A stretch of 39,034 bases of DNA from a virus: positions 1 through 39,034 of IMG/VR virus record IMGVR_UViG_3300048837_000156, one strand, 5' to 3'. This document shows positions 1 to 7,113 of this stretch, piece after piece. A program made the translations under genes and the position numbers. A model generated the notes under the pieces. It saw only the letters and a program-made list of their open reading frames with translations. It had not been told where the DNA came from and made no database searches. Numbering within the stretch: position 1 is the stretch's first letter; every line of letters starts with the position of its first letter.

Positions 1-127
1 CAATGGTCTGATCGTCGGGATAGGGCGACCGCGCCAGCACGAGGGCGGCGGTGGCCAGCACCTCGTCCGAAACGAGGTCCGGGCGGCGGAAGGCGGCGCG
101 GGCATTGGCCAGCGGCGTCGCGATGGA
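1..127. repeat. Left copy of 127-bp terminal direct repeat
   Basis: Bases 1-127 are identical to bases 38908-39034. A length of exactly 127 equals a common largest k-mer in de Bruijn assemblers, so this most likely marks a circular graph path (a circularly permuted or circularised molecule) and not a biological terminal repeat. An open reading frame on the minus strand continues perfectly through the join. Confidence 0.95.
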
Positions 128-145
128 GACCATATGGGCGGTCAT
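1..145 (-). CDS. Small membrane protein spanning the circle junction (5' part)
   Basis: The start codon is at 143-145 (protein begins MTAHMVSIATPL) and overlaps the TGA stop of the upstream gene at 142-144 as ATGA. The frame runs off the left edge of the window and resumes at 39034. The joined product is 108 aa. Only six codons (128-145) are unique to this end; the rest duplicates 38908-39034. See the right-hand part for the membrane segment. No family is recognised. Confidence 0.8.
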   Translation of the reverse strand, partial: MTAHMVSIATPLANARAAFRRPDLVSDEVLATAALVLARSPYPDDQTI

Positions 146-633
146 CTGGTGGCTCCCTTCCGCAATTGAACACACTCGCGGCACTCACAACCGTCGATTG
201 GCGCGCCATCATTGTGCGCCTTGTGCCATGCCTCGCTCCCCGCGAATCTAGCGCCCCTAGAATGCGGGCAATCCCAGTCACATTCCTCGGTGCCTGCCTT
301 GCAGCATTGGCCGGTCAGGACGTTCAAGCCACAGTCATCGCAACCACAGTCCTCGACATGAAGACCGCAGGAGTCGCAAATCTCGCCGCCGGAATCGTCG
401 TCGTAATAGTCCATCGTCGCTTCGACGCCAATTCGCTCCTTGATGATGTCGGAAACGGCGTCCTTCATCATCGACATGAACAGCTCCTTGCGTTGCCAGT
501 CAGCGGCGACGAAAGCCATGTGAATGCTGCCCAAATGCAGCGCATCCTTCATAGTGTTGGGCATGGCGTAATAGGCATTCCACCAGTCGCCCTCGACGCG
601 CATTGCGAGGCGTCCCATTTCTTGCTCGCTCAT
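142..633 (-). CDS. Cysteine-rich hypothetical protein
   Basis: The 163-aa protein starts MSEQEMGRLAMRVEG. I chose ATG 631-633 because it lies just behind the stop of the upstream gene (636-638) and has a GGGGAG ribosome site about 10 nt upstream; an ATG 30 nt further up is possible. The N-terminal half is helical. The C-terminal half has many Cys/His residues in CxxC-type pairs (ICDSCG, CGCDDCG, GQCC, CDWDCPH, CECREC), consistent with zinc binding. It is the seventh gene of the leftward operon. Function unknown; a role in nucleic-acid binding or host takeover would be only a guess. Confidence 0.75.
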   Translation of the reverse strand: MSEQEMGRLAMRVEGDWWNAYYAMPNTMKDALHLGSIHMAFVAADWQRKELFMSMMKDAVSDIIKERIGVEATMDYYDDDSGGEICDSCGLHVEDCGCDDCGLNVLTGQCCKAGTEECDWDCPHSRGARFAGSEAWHKAHNDGAPIDGCECRECVQLRKGATR

Positions 634-635
634 TC

Positions 636-821
636 TCAGCACTCCCCTTGCTGGCACGGCCATGCGATGCGGCGGACGGAATCAGTGATCTCGACGGCGA
701 TCCACGCGGCGAACAGGATCACCACAGCGTAGCCGATCCACCCGGCGATGCGGTCGAGGTTGGCCCAGCGGCGGGCGCGGGCGCTGCGGCGGTTAAATGT
801 GGTCCAGAGATCGGGGGTCAT
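636..821 (-). CDS. Small single-pass membrane protein
   Basis: The protein has 61 aa and begins MTPDLWTTFNRRSARARRW. A basic N-terminal stretch precedes one hydrophobic helix (IAGWIGYAVVILFAAWIAV). The positive-inside rule predicts a cytoplasmic N-terminus. A strong GGAGG site lies 6-10 nt upstream of ATG 819-821, inside the end of the pentapeptide-repeat gene. Function unknown. Confidence 0.75.
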   Translation of the reverse strand: MTPDLWTTFNRRSARARRWANLDRIAGWIGYAVVILFAAWIAVEITDSVRRIAWPCQQGEC

Positions 822-822
822 T

Positions 823-1410
823 TCATTCTCCTCCCGTCGGCAAAGCCGGGCACAACTCAATCGTCTGGAAAATCCAGTCCTTGTATTTCCGCCAGAATTG
901 CAGCGCCCTCTTGCCGTCCATTCGGATGATCCGCTCGTCATCGAACTCCCGCCACTCGTCCAGCGTGTGGCTCTCGCAGCCGATCTGCATGACCTCGGCG
1001 GTGTAACAGATCGGGTAGGTCTCTATCTGGAGGCATTTGATCCAGTCGTTAAGGCCATGAGCCCCGTTGAGATTGGCACCGCCGAGATTGGCATCTCTTA
1101 GATTGGCATCTCTTAGATCGGCACCCGCGAGATTGGCACCCCAGAGATCGGCACCCCTGAGATCAGCACCCACGAGACTGGCATCTCTTAGACTGGCATC
1201 TCTTAGATTGGCATCTCTTAGATCGGCACCCGCGAGATTGGCACCCCAGAGATCGGCATCCCAGAGATTGGCACCATTTTGATGCCCCCAGACGACCGCA
1301 AGTCCCAGCCTCACACTTTCCGGTGCGCTATCGGGGCAGGCAATTTCGGCAGTGAACAGAGGGCGTTTGGGCCAACGGGACTTGACGGCGAATTTCGTGA
1401 GGACGGTCAT
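823..1410 (-). CDS. Pentapeptide-repeat protein
   Basis: The 195-aa protein begins [21 protein letters not shown] lies upstream of ATG 1408-1410, overlapping the end of the upstream gene. Residues about 46-117 form some fourteen A(N/D)LXX pentapeptide repeats (for example [19 protein letters not shown]), which in this family fold as a right-handed quadrilateral beta-helix. Flanking parts are a short N-terminal region and a 75-residue C-terminal helical region ([19 protein letters not shown]). Relatives such as Qnr/MfpA mimic DNA and bind gyrase, but many have no known role. Here a phage early function such as host-enzyme or anti-defence binding is inference. The repeats contain an exact 65-bp duplication. 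Confidence 0.9.
   Translation of the reverse strand: MTVLTKFAVKSRWPKRPLFTAEIACPDSAPESVRLGLAVVWGHQNGANLWDADLWGANLAGADLRDANLRDASLRDASLVGADLRGADLWGANLAGADLRDANLRDANLGGANLNGAHGLNDWIKCLQIETYPICYTAEVMQIGCESHTLDEWREFDDERIIRMDGKRALQFWRKYKDWIFQTIELCPALPTGGE
1089..1153 (-). repeat. 65-bp direct repeat in pentapeptide gene, copy 1
   Basis: Bases 1089-1153 equal 1194-1258 exactly. The offset of 105 bp is seven 15-bp units, that is seven pentapeptides. It indicates recent in-frame expansion of the solenoid by duplication. Confidence 0.9.
1194..1258 (-). repeat. 65-bp direct repeat in pentapeptide gene, copy 2
   Basis: Second exact copy of 1089-1153, in the same coding frame, so both encode the same run of repeats (within [19 protein letters not shown]). 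Confidence 0.9.
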
Positions 1411-1411
1411 C

Positions 1412-1636
1412 TCAAAACCCCTCCCTGATTGCGCGCAGATCGCTGCCTGCCTGCCGCATCGCCATGTCGAAAGCATCGGCAAGGGTGCGGGCGTCGGCGG
1501 GGCCGATCATCTCCGCCACCGGCATCGCCGCCGCGCCCTTGGACAGACACCACTGGCAGAGGAACGCGAAGGACGGCGACGACGAAGTGCGGCGAACGAT
1601 GCGGTCTAGGGTTTCATGGGTAGGGAGAAGGTTCAT
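1412..1636 (-). CDS. Small hypothetical protein
   Basis: The 74-aa protein starts [16 protein letters not shown]; its TGA overlaps the ribosome-binding region of the pentapeptide gene. It has two Cys ([10 protein letters not shown]) and an alanine-rich helical C-terminal half. No known domain is recognised. It is part of the leftward early operon, with tight spacing to its downstream neighbour. Confidence 0.6.
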   Translation of the reverse strand: MNLLPTHETLDRIVRRTSSSPSFAFLCQWCLSKGAAAMPVAEMIGPADARTLADAFDMAMRQAGSDLRAIREGF

Positions 1637-1656
1637 TCTGTGTCCTTTCTGAAAGT

Positions 1657-1689
1657 GCCCCGCCGGCGGGAAACGTTAACCGGCGGGGC
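1657..1689. other. Intergenic hairpin
   Basis: A perfect 10-bp stem (GCCCCGCCGG at 1657-1666 pairs with CCGGCGGGGC at 1680-1689) encloses a 13-nt loop in the 89-bp gap between two leftward genes. No T-run follows on the minus strand, so it is not a classic terminator. It may act as an RNA stability or processing element between gene segments. Confidence 0.6.
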
Positions 1690-1725
1690 CAGGTGGCGGC
1701 GTCGAGCAGGTGACGCCGCTGGCAA

Positions 1726-2028
1726 TCACAGATACCGGCGCAGATCGGCTTGGAGTTCGTCCCGGTCGATCTCTGCCTGTTCGGCCTCTTTGCAGTCGCG
1801 CTCAAATGCGGCGATGGCTTCATCCGTTACATCAACCGGCGGCATGTCTGCCTGGATGTCCCAGACCCGCACCATGACCGTCTTGTAGCCGATGCGAAAA
1901 TACCGATCGGCCTCCGCTTTGGCGATTTCACCGGCATCGGCGAGCGTCTCCGCGACCGTCATCCCGGTGCGCATTTCGACCAGGTAGCAGAGGCGGGTTG
2001 CGGGCGGGTCGATGCCAAGGCGGGTCAT
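1726..2028 (-). CDS. Hypothetical protein (100 aa)
   Basis: Its start overlaps the stop of the upstream gene as ATGA (2025-2028). The protein is acidic and helical. It has a central beta-like stretch (YFRIGYKTVMVRVWDIQAD) and a charged coiled-coil-like C-terminus (AIAAFERDCKEAEQAEIDRD). No family is recognised. Its position directly behind the recombination pair suggests early expression. Confidence 0.7.
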   Translation of the reverse strand: MTRLGIDPPATRLCYLVEMRTGMTVAETLADAGEIAKAEADRYFRIGYKTVMVRVWDIQADMPPVDVTDEAIAAFERDCKEAEQAEIDRDELQADLRRYL

Positions 2029-2693
2029 GCCGCACCCCCATCGCGCTCTTCCACCTCACGCCGCGCTTCCTCCATCGCCGCGGCGATTTCCGCCTCGGTC
2101 GGGGTGGGGTCGATCGGCGGCAGGCCAAACGGATCGTCTGAGACGGCAGCATCAGCATCCGCCGCCAACGCCTTCAGCTCATCCAGTATCGGCTTCGTCG
2201 CATCCCGCTTGCCGGGATTGGCGCGGAACCATTCGCGGAAACTCTCGGTGCCATTGCGCGCAGCTGCGCGGGCTGCGGCCAAAATCGGGTTGGACTGAGC
2301 GATCATCGGCTTCACAGTATAAGGCTTCCTTGCGCCCTTTGTGGCAGTCAGCGCCATTACGACCGGCTTGCCGCCCTCCATGTCGCTCATGGCGCGGATG
2401 CGGATGCCACCGACCGCCATCCCGCCCCACTTCACGTCCGGGTCGCGATACAGCGTCATCGACTTTCCGACATAGGCCTTCGCGTCCGGCCCCCACACGG
2501 CCACGAGAACGCGGGACATGCTTTTGCAGGGCCGGTAAACCTTGTCGCTTTCCGCGAATGAAATGGACACCGGCTGGTCCTGCCCGCTGTCGATCTGGAC
2601 GCCGGTCACGGTGATATCCATTTCGCGCCCGATCAGGTCGTCGGCGTTGATCTGATCGCTCTTTGGCTGGATCGCTTGAATCATATCGTTCAT
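2025..2693 (-). CDS. YqaJ-partner protein, putative recombination accessory protein
   Basis: The 222-aa protein begins MNDMIQAIQPKSDQINADDL; its ATG (2691-2693) overlaps the stop of the YqaJ-type nuclease gene. I recognise the pattern as a conserved phage protein usually placed beside YqaJ exonucleases in alphaproteobacterial phages (motifs PVSISF, RPCKSMSRVLVAVWGPDAKA, YVGKSMTLYRDPDVKWGG). The N-terminal 110 residues look like a beta-rich, OB-like domain and the C-terminal 110 are acidic and helical. In two-component phage recombination the exonuclease partner is a single-strand annealing protein. This protein is the only candidate here, but it is not a recognisable RecT, Erf or Red-beta, so that role is inference. 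Confidence 0.75.
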   Translation of the reverse strand: MNDMIQAIQPKSDQINADDLIGREMDITVTGVQIDSGQDQPVSISFAESDKVYRPCKSMSRVLVAVWGPDAKAYVGKSMTLYRDPDVKWGGMAVGGIRIRAMSDMEGGKPVVMALTATKGARKPYTVKPMIAQSNPILAAARAAARNGTESFREWFRANPGKRDATKPILDELKALAADADAAVSDDPFGLPPIDPTPTEAEIAAAMEEARREVEERDGGAA

Positions 2694-3457
2694 GTGAACA
2701 TCTCCTGTTCGATCTTCCGCTCTGTCGGGATCAGCCGCGCGTCGGAATTGACCGCCGCGCCGTATTGCGCCAGCTTTTCGGCGATTGTCGCCTCGAACGC
2801 TTCTGCGGCCTCGATAATGGCGCCCTGGATTTCCGCATCGGGAAATACCCGGATCACAGCCATCGGCATACCGCCGCAATAACTGATCAGGTCGCACCAC
2901 GCGCGCTCGGCAACAAGAAGCCCGGTCTGGCATTGCAGCATGTATTCGCTCGGGATCGTTCCTGACGTGACGTTCTCGACGATGGTCTGCGCCTGAAATT
3001 TCTGGCGGCGCGACTTGCACTCGATCAGGCCGTCATCCCCGACCAGCCCGTCCGGCGAATAGCCAAGGGTAAATCCCCAGCGGTCATTGGTGATGAAACC
3101 CATCTCCTGAACCGGCGCGATGTGCTGGCTGTAGAGTATGCGCGCTTCGACCTCGTCAACCTGACCGCGCAGCATGTCGTCGCCGATGTAGGTCGGCTCG
3201 ACGTAGCGCGTGATCCTCTGCGCCAGCAGCTCGTAGACATGCGCCCGCGTCTTGTCGTTATTCGCGACCTTCAGTGTCGGCGTCAGGATGTGCTTCATCT
3301 CGCTGGCCGTCAGCAGGCCCCGACGCGCGGCCAGCCATTCGTCGCTGCCCTGGATCAGGTCCGGGAAATAGCGCATGGTCGCGCTTGTCGGCTTCAGCGG
3401 CTCGAACTCAGCAAAGATGTCGTCCATCACGTCTGACTTGATGCGGGGGTAGGTCAT
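2690..3457 (-). CDS. YqaJ/lambda-exo-family viral recombinase (5'-3' exonuclease)
   Basis: The 255-aa protein starts MTYPRIKSDV; AGGAG stands 6-10 nt before ATG 3455-3457. It has the PD-(D/E)XK core of the YqaJ family: an early SDEWLAARRGLLTASE motif (about 38-53), a QVDEVEARILY helix (about 99-109), D136 in YSPDGL, and E146-x-K148 in IECKS. Family members degrade one strand of duplex DNA from ends to supply single strands for annealing-based recombination. It is the first gene of the leftward operon, just behind the divergent promoter region. Confidence 0.9.
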   Translation of the reverse strand: MTYPRIKSDVMDDIFAEFEPLKPTSATMRYFPDLIQGSDEWLAARRGLLTASEMKHILTPTLKVANNDKTRAHVYELLAQRITRYVEPTYIGDDMLRGQVDEVEARILYSQHIAPVQEMGFITNDRWGFTLGYSPDGLVGDDGLIECKSRRQKFQAQTIVENVTSGTIPSEYMLQCQTGLLVAERAWCDLISYCGGMPMAVIRVFPDAEIQGAIIEAAEAFEATIAEKLAQYGAAVNSDARLIPTERKIEQEMFT

Positions 3458-3481
3458 CGGGTTTCTCCTGTTCTCACTGCC

Positions 3482-3510
3482 ACCCTGCCAGAAAAATTTT
3501 CCCATATCAA
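3482..3510 (-). promoter_or_regulatory. Leftward early promoter candidate
   Basis: On the minus strand a -35-like TTGATA (3505-3510) is followed after 17 nt by CAGGGT (3482-3487). The -10 match is weak. Support comes from its likeness to the rightward element at 3525-3553: both read TTGA(C/T)(C/A)TG, 17-nt spacing, then CA(T/G)GGT(A/G)GC. It would drive the YqaJ operon. Confidence 0.45.
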
Positions 3511-3524
3511 CAGGAAAAATCATC

Positions 3525-3553
3525 TTGACCTGACTTTTTTTCGCGGGCATGGT
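3525..3553 (+). promoter_or_regulatory. Rightward early promoter candidate
   Basis: TTGACC (3525-3530), 17 nt, then CATGGT (3548-3553), only 6 nt before the ATG at 3560. If transcription starts where expected, the Cro-like gene would have almost no leader. The AT-rich palindromic core GAAAAATTTTC (3491-3501) between the two divergent promoters is a plausible operator for the HTH protein. This is inference from layout. Confidence 0.45.
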
Positions 3554-3559
3554 AGCGCC

Positions 3560-3763
3560 ATGAAACACGAAGTCATCAGGATCACGGACGCGCTGGGGAC
3601 GCAGCGGCTTTGCGAAGCCCTCGGCGTCAAGCCGGCGTCCATCGAAAAGGCCCGCGTGATGGGGGTGTTTCCCGCCAGCTGGTATGCCCCGCTGCGCTAT
3701 CTCTGCGACGTCAACGGCATCGACTGCCCGATGGAACCTTTCGCGTGGAAGGCGCCAAAATGA
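3560..3763 (+). CDS. Cro-like helix-turn-helix protein
   Basis: The protein has 67 aa and starts MKHEVIRITDALGTQRL. Residues about 9-45 form a short HTH typical of phage Cro-like (CARPH-ISOPRO type) proteins: the ITDALG helix, then RLCEALGVKPASIEKA as turn and recognition helix, then an FPASWY segment before a CPMEPFAWK end. It is the first gene of the rightward early operon and lies opposite the recombination operon, the usual place for a repressor of the divergent promoters. No CI-type partner is visible. Confidence 0.8.
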   Translation: MKHEVIRITDALGTQRLCEALGVKPASIEKARVMGVFPASWYAPLRYLCDVNGIDCPMEPFAWKAPK

Positions 3764-3821
3764 GAAGCAGTGGTCGCGCGCCGGCTCGGAAAGTTTTCCG
3801 CATAAAATTAGGGGGTCGGGA

Positions 3822-4847
3822 ATGAACGTCCCCGCAGTTATTGCTCACGACAACATTCCGGCCATCATCGACAGGGCAACTCGGATGCTATCCGATGCGC
3901 GCACCAGCGGAGAAGTCCTTGAGGCGCGCGATATGGCATCGGTTGCCTACGACGCAGCAAAGATCGCCGGTCGTATGGCGCGCGCAAAAAAGGCCCATGA
4001 TGACGTTCTGTCGGCTGTCTATAGGACACAGGCCGATGCGCTGCTGATCGAGGCGCGCGCAAAGTCCCGACTGGCCGATGAATACGATGCGGCGCAGGCG
4101 CGGGGCGAGGTCGCGACACGCCAGCACAACCCCGGCTCGGTGGGGCATGTTGGCGCCGACGACATGCCCCCGGCCACCGCCGCCGACCTCGGACTGCGCC
4201 GCGACGAGATCCACGAGGCCCGCCAGATCCGCGACGCCGAAGCCGCTGACCCCGGCATTGTCGAGCGCACGCTTTCCGAACGGGCGGCCGCTGGATTGGA
4301 GCCGACGAAAGCCGCAGTCAGACAGGCGGTCGAATCCGTTAACAAGCCATTCGTCGCAAACAACTCGGGGAACAATGAATGGTATACCCCGGCGCCGATC
4401 ATCGACGTGGCGCGGGCTGTCCTCGGTGGCTTCGACATCGACCCGGCATCGTCGGAAGTCGCTAACCGGATCGTCCGCGCCGCCCGGATATTCACAGCCG
4501 AGGATGATGGACTGGCGCAGGAATGGCCTGTCGGCTCGATCTGGATCAATCCGCCCTATGCACAGCCGCTGATGGGGCAGTTTGCCGATAGGTTCGCGGC
4601 TGAAGTCCGGCGCGGGTCGACTGGTATCATGCTGGTGAACAACGCCACCGAGACCGCGTGGTTTCAAACCGTAGCGGCGGAGTGCAGCGCGATCTGCTTC
4701 CCAAAGTCGCGGATCAAGTTTCTGGACCCGGAAGGGAACCCGTCGGGCGCGCCATTGCAGGGGCAGGCGATCATCTATTGCGGCCCGGATGCCGATACTT
4801 TCGAGGGCGCCTTTGCTGGCTTCGGCCTGGTGGTGCGGCATGGGTAA
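3822..4847 (+). CDS. Phage Dam-type DNA N6-adenine methyltransferase
   Basis: The 341-aa protein starts MNVPAVIAHDN after GGGGGTCGGG. Residues 1-170 form an alanine-rich helical N-terminal region rarely seen in minimal Dam enzymes. The catalytic domain starts at about 184 (NNEWYTPAPIIDVAR), with GGFDIDPAS (about 202-210) and NPPY (243-246), the methyl-transfer motif of N6-adenine enzymes. It methylates adenine in duplex DNA from S-adenosylmethionine; the target sequence cannot be read from sequence. The usual purpose in phages is protection from host restriction. Confidence 0.9.
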   Translation: MNVPAVIAHDNIPAIIDRATRMLSDARTSGEVLEARDMASVAYDAAKIAGRMARAKKAHDDVLSAVYRTQADALLIEARAKSRLADEYDAAQARGEVATRQHNPGSVGHVGADDMPPATAADLGLRRDEIHEARQIRDAEAADPGIVERTLSERAAAGLEPTKAAVRQAVESVNKPFVANNSGNNEWYTPAPIIDVARAVLGGFDIDPASSEVANRIVRAARIFTAEDDGLAQEWPVGSIWINPPYAQPLMGQFADRFAAEVRRGSTGIMLVNNATETAWFQTVAAECSAICFPKSRIKFLDPEGNPSGAPLQGQAIIYCGPDADTFEGAFAGFGLVVRHG

Positions 4848-5370
4848 ATTCGAGGCCGCGCTGGCGTTCGGGCAAGAGGGTGAGCAAACCGTCTCGCAAT
4901 GGCTGCAAGCGCGCGGGCACATGGTGTTCCCGGCCTACGAGAAAGAAGGCGGCGACTTCAAAGGGCCGCAATTGTTCTCCGCATCCGGCGATCTGGTTCT
5001 GCCGGACTTGCTGGCATTCCGTTCCGGCGCGGCGATCTGGTTCGAGGTCAAGCGCAAGACCTGCTTCACATGGCACCGGATCACGCATCGCTGGGTGACG
5101 GGAATCGACCTGCACCATTACGGGCAATACCTTGAAGTCTCGGCGCGGACCGAATTGCCGGTCTGGCTGATGTTCCTTCATCCGCAAGACGAGCCCGATC
5201 CGCGCGACATTCAGCACGGATGCCCGGCGTCCTGCCCCGCCGGGCTCTTCGGAAATGACATCGACGTCCTGAGCCATTGCGAGAACCACCGCCACGCCAA
5301 CCACGGCCGGCACGGCATGGTCTACTGGGCGAGCGACAACCTCCACCTCCTGGCGAGGAACGCCGCATGA
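4840..5370 (+). CDS. Putative PD-(D/E)XK nuclease
   Basis: The 176-aa protein begins MGKFEAALAFGQEGEQT and overlaps the Dam gene by 8 nt. The pattern GEQTVSQWLQARG, then LVLPDLLAF (acidic residue) and, 10 residues on, WFEVKRK (E-x-K) fits the core of small PD-(D/E)XK nucleases of the Holliday-resolvase or VRR-NUC type. A C-terminal Cys/His-rich tail (CPASCPAG, HCENHRHANHGRH) may bind metal. Its role in recombination or replication is inferred from fold and neighbours. Confidence 0.6.
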   Translation: MGKFEAALAFGQEGEQTVSQWLQARGHMVFPAYEKEGGDFKGPQLFSASGDLVLPDLLAFRSGAAIWFEVKRKTCFTWHRITHRWVTGIDLHHYGQYLEVSARTELPVWLMFLHPQDEPDPRDIQHGCPASCPAGLFGNDIDVLSHCENHRHANHGRHGMVYWASDNLHLLARNAA

Positions 5371-5672
5371 GCACCCACACCCCAAACAGCGGTCGCGCAC
5401 CGCTGTCAGCGCCGCCCGCAACCCGCGTCCTCCCTCGCGGCACGCCGGGCGGCGCGAACTATTCCCCGGCATCCTCTCGGCTCGACAAGATCGCGCGCGA
5501 GACAGACGCGGGGCAACTGCGCCAGATGCGCGGCCACTGGCAATCCGGCGATCCGATCTATGGGCCGCCGCTGTCGTCGCTCGAGGCCGAGGCAATCGCG
5601 CTGCGGCTGGCGGAGTTAATGAAAGAAAATCGCAACCCCAAAGAGGAGGAATACAATGTCGGACGGAAATAG
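5367..5672 (+). CDS. Hypothetical protein (101 aa)
   Basis: The ATG overlaps the upstream TGA (ATGA at 5367-5370). The N-terminal 45 residues are Pro/Ser/Arg-rich and probably disordered. The C-terminal half is helical and charged (SSRLDKIARETDAGQLRQM, LEAEAIALRLAELMKE). No family is recognised. It overlaps the next gene by 17 nt. Confidence 0.6.
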   Translation: MSTHTPNSGRAPLSAPPATRVLPRGTPGGANYSPASSRLDKIARETDAGQLRQMRGHWQSGDPIYGPPLSSLEAEAIALRLAELMKENRNPKEEEYNVGRK

Positions 5673-5976
5673 CCATTTCATGATGGCGGTGGGGCGGATC
5701 GACGGCGGCAGGCCGGTCGAAGTAGCGGACGCGCAATTGCGCGATGTGGTCGCGGCGATCCATCGCACCGGCAAGCCCGGCAGCGTCACGATGACGCTGG
5801 AGATGAAGCCGAACGGCGAGCTGGGGATCGCCGCCAGCGTCAAGATCACCGCGAAGGCGCCGCAGCTGAGCTTCGGCCAGTCGTTCTTCTATGTCGACCG
5901 CGAGGGCGATCTGACCCGGCAAGCGCCTGACATGATCCAGCAGGGGATGTTCAAGAGGGAGAAGGAAAATGGCTGA
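5656..5976 (+). CDS. Conserved phage hypothetical protein preceding DUF2303
   Basis: The 106-aa protein starts MSDGNSHFMMAVGRIDGG after AGAGGAGG. It is predicted beta-rich (GSVTMTLEMKPNGELGIA, VKITAKAPQL) with an FFYVDREGDLTRQ turn. It overlaps the DUF2303 gene by 8 nt, an arrangement often seen in phages, so the two products may work together. Biochemical function unknown. Confidence 0.65.
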   Translation: MSDGNSHFMMAVGRIDGGRPVEVADAQLRDVVAAIHRTGKPGSVTMTLEMKPNGELGIAASVKITAKAPQLSFGQSFFYVDREGDLTRQAPDMIQQGMFKREKENG

Positions 5977-6766
5977 CCTGACCGAATTCGAGGCGGAACT
6001 GGCGCGCACGATGGCCGCCACTCCGCTGGCGGTGTCCGAGAACGGTGGCGCGATCCTGCCGCTGCCGCCGGGCTATACGATCACCGATCTTGAGGCTTTT
6101 CAGGGTCGGCCCAACAGGATGCGCGCGGATCATGTGTTCCGCGATACCAGATCGCTGGCCCTCTATCTGGAACGCTACGCCGAGGCCAGCAGCCTGGCGC
6201 TGTCGGACCCGGAGAAACGGCTGATCCGGGTCGTGGTAGATTATCACGAGCACAAACCCCGCGCGGCACAGCACGGCGAGCACATTGCGAGTTTCTCGGC
6301 GCGGTTCACCGCCGAATATGCGGCGTGGCGCGCGATCAGCGGCAAGCTGAAGTCGCAGGTCGACGCGGGCATGTTTCTTGAGGATCGCGCGACCGATGTG
6401 ATCGAGCCGGACGCCGCCGCGATCATGGATATGGTGATGACCTTCGATGCGCTGAAGAAGGTCACCTTCCGCCAGTCGACTCGCCTTCACGATGGCCAGC
6501 GGCAGTTCACTTATTCCGAAGAAAACGAGGCACGCGGCAATGTCACCCTGCCTGCGCGGATCATGCTGCTGCTGCCGATCTTCGAGGGACAGGACCCCGA
6601 GCGGATCATGGTGCGGGTGCGCTACCGGATCGAGGACGGCAGCCTGAAGTTCCAGTTCGACATCGCCGATCAGAAGCTGGTCGAGGATGAGGCGTTCCGC
6701 CGTTGCGAGGATGCTCTGGCCGTCGATGCGCCGTCCGGGCTGCTGATCCTTCGAGCCAGTCTCTGA
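5969..6766 (+). CDS. DUF2303 (YfdQ) family protein
   Basis: The protein has 265 aa. The LPPGYTITDLEAFQGRPNRM segment, FRDTRSLALYLERY, VVVDYHEH, and the long beta-rich C-terminal part (ARIMLLLPIFEGQDPERIMV) match the YfdQ/DUF2303 family found in many prophages. The function of the family is not established. It sits in the early/replication operon between unknown small genes and rusA. The start overlaps the previous gene. Confidence 0.85.
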   Translation: MADLTEFEAELARTMAATPLAVSENGGAILPLPPGYTITDLEAFQGRPNRMRADHVFRDTRSLALYLERYAEASSLALSDPEKRLIRVVVDYHEHKPRAAQHGEHIASFSARFTAEYAAWRAISGKLKSQVDAGMFLEDRATDVIEPDAAAIMDMVMTFDALKKVTFRQSTRLHDGQRQFTYSEENEARGNVTLPARIMLLLPIFEGQDPERIMVRVRYRIEDGSLKFQFDIADQKLVEDEAFRRCEDALAVDAPSGLLILRASL

Positions 6767-6768
6767 CG

Positions 6769-7113
6769 ATGACGCGGATCGTGCTGCCATGGCCGCCGGC
6801 CGCGCTACAGCCCCACGCCAAGGGCAGCAGATGGCCGAAGATCAGGGCGACCAAGGCCTATCGGCAGCAGGCGTTCTGGCTGGCGAAGGCGGCGGGCGTT
6901 GCGGCTGATCCGGCCGCGATCCTGGTCGTGACCTATCACCCGCCGGATCGCGCCCGGCGGGACTGCCAGAACATGCACGGTCGCACAAAGGCGGCGATTG
7001 ACGGCATCGCCGACGCCATGGGCTGCGACGACAACGGGTTTCGCGTCCGGTTTCCGGACAGCTTCGGCGCAGTCGTGAAGGGCGGCGCGATCATCGTGGA
7101 GGTTTCGGCATGA
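6769..7113 (+). CDS. rusA: RusA-family Holliday-junction resolvase
   Basis: The 114-aa protein begins MTRIVLPWPP, 2 nt after the DUF2303 stop. It has the RusA layout: early beta-strand and NAKGSRW-like region (HAKGSRWPK), D65 and N68 in RRDCQN, K74, D78 in KAAIDGIADAMG, and D87-D88 before GFRVRF. RusA dimers cut four-way DNA junctions in a metal-dependent way, resolving recombination or replication branches before packaging. Confidence 0.85.
   Translation: MTRIVLPWPPAALQPHAKGSRWPKIRATKAYRQQAFWLAKAAGVAADPAAILVVTYHPPDRARRDCQNMHGRTKAAIDGIADAMGCDDNGFRVRFPDSFGAVVKGGAIIVEVSA

Noticed and set aside
1078-1275. Short regular repeats resembling a CRISPR-like array
   Set aside because: The period is 15 bp and the frame encodes A(N/D)LXX pentapeptides; there are no spacers.
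1657-1689. Intrinsic terminator between early genes
   Set aside because: The stem is strong but no T-run follows in the direction of transcription.
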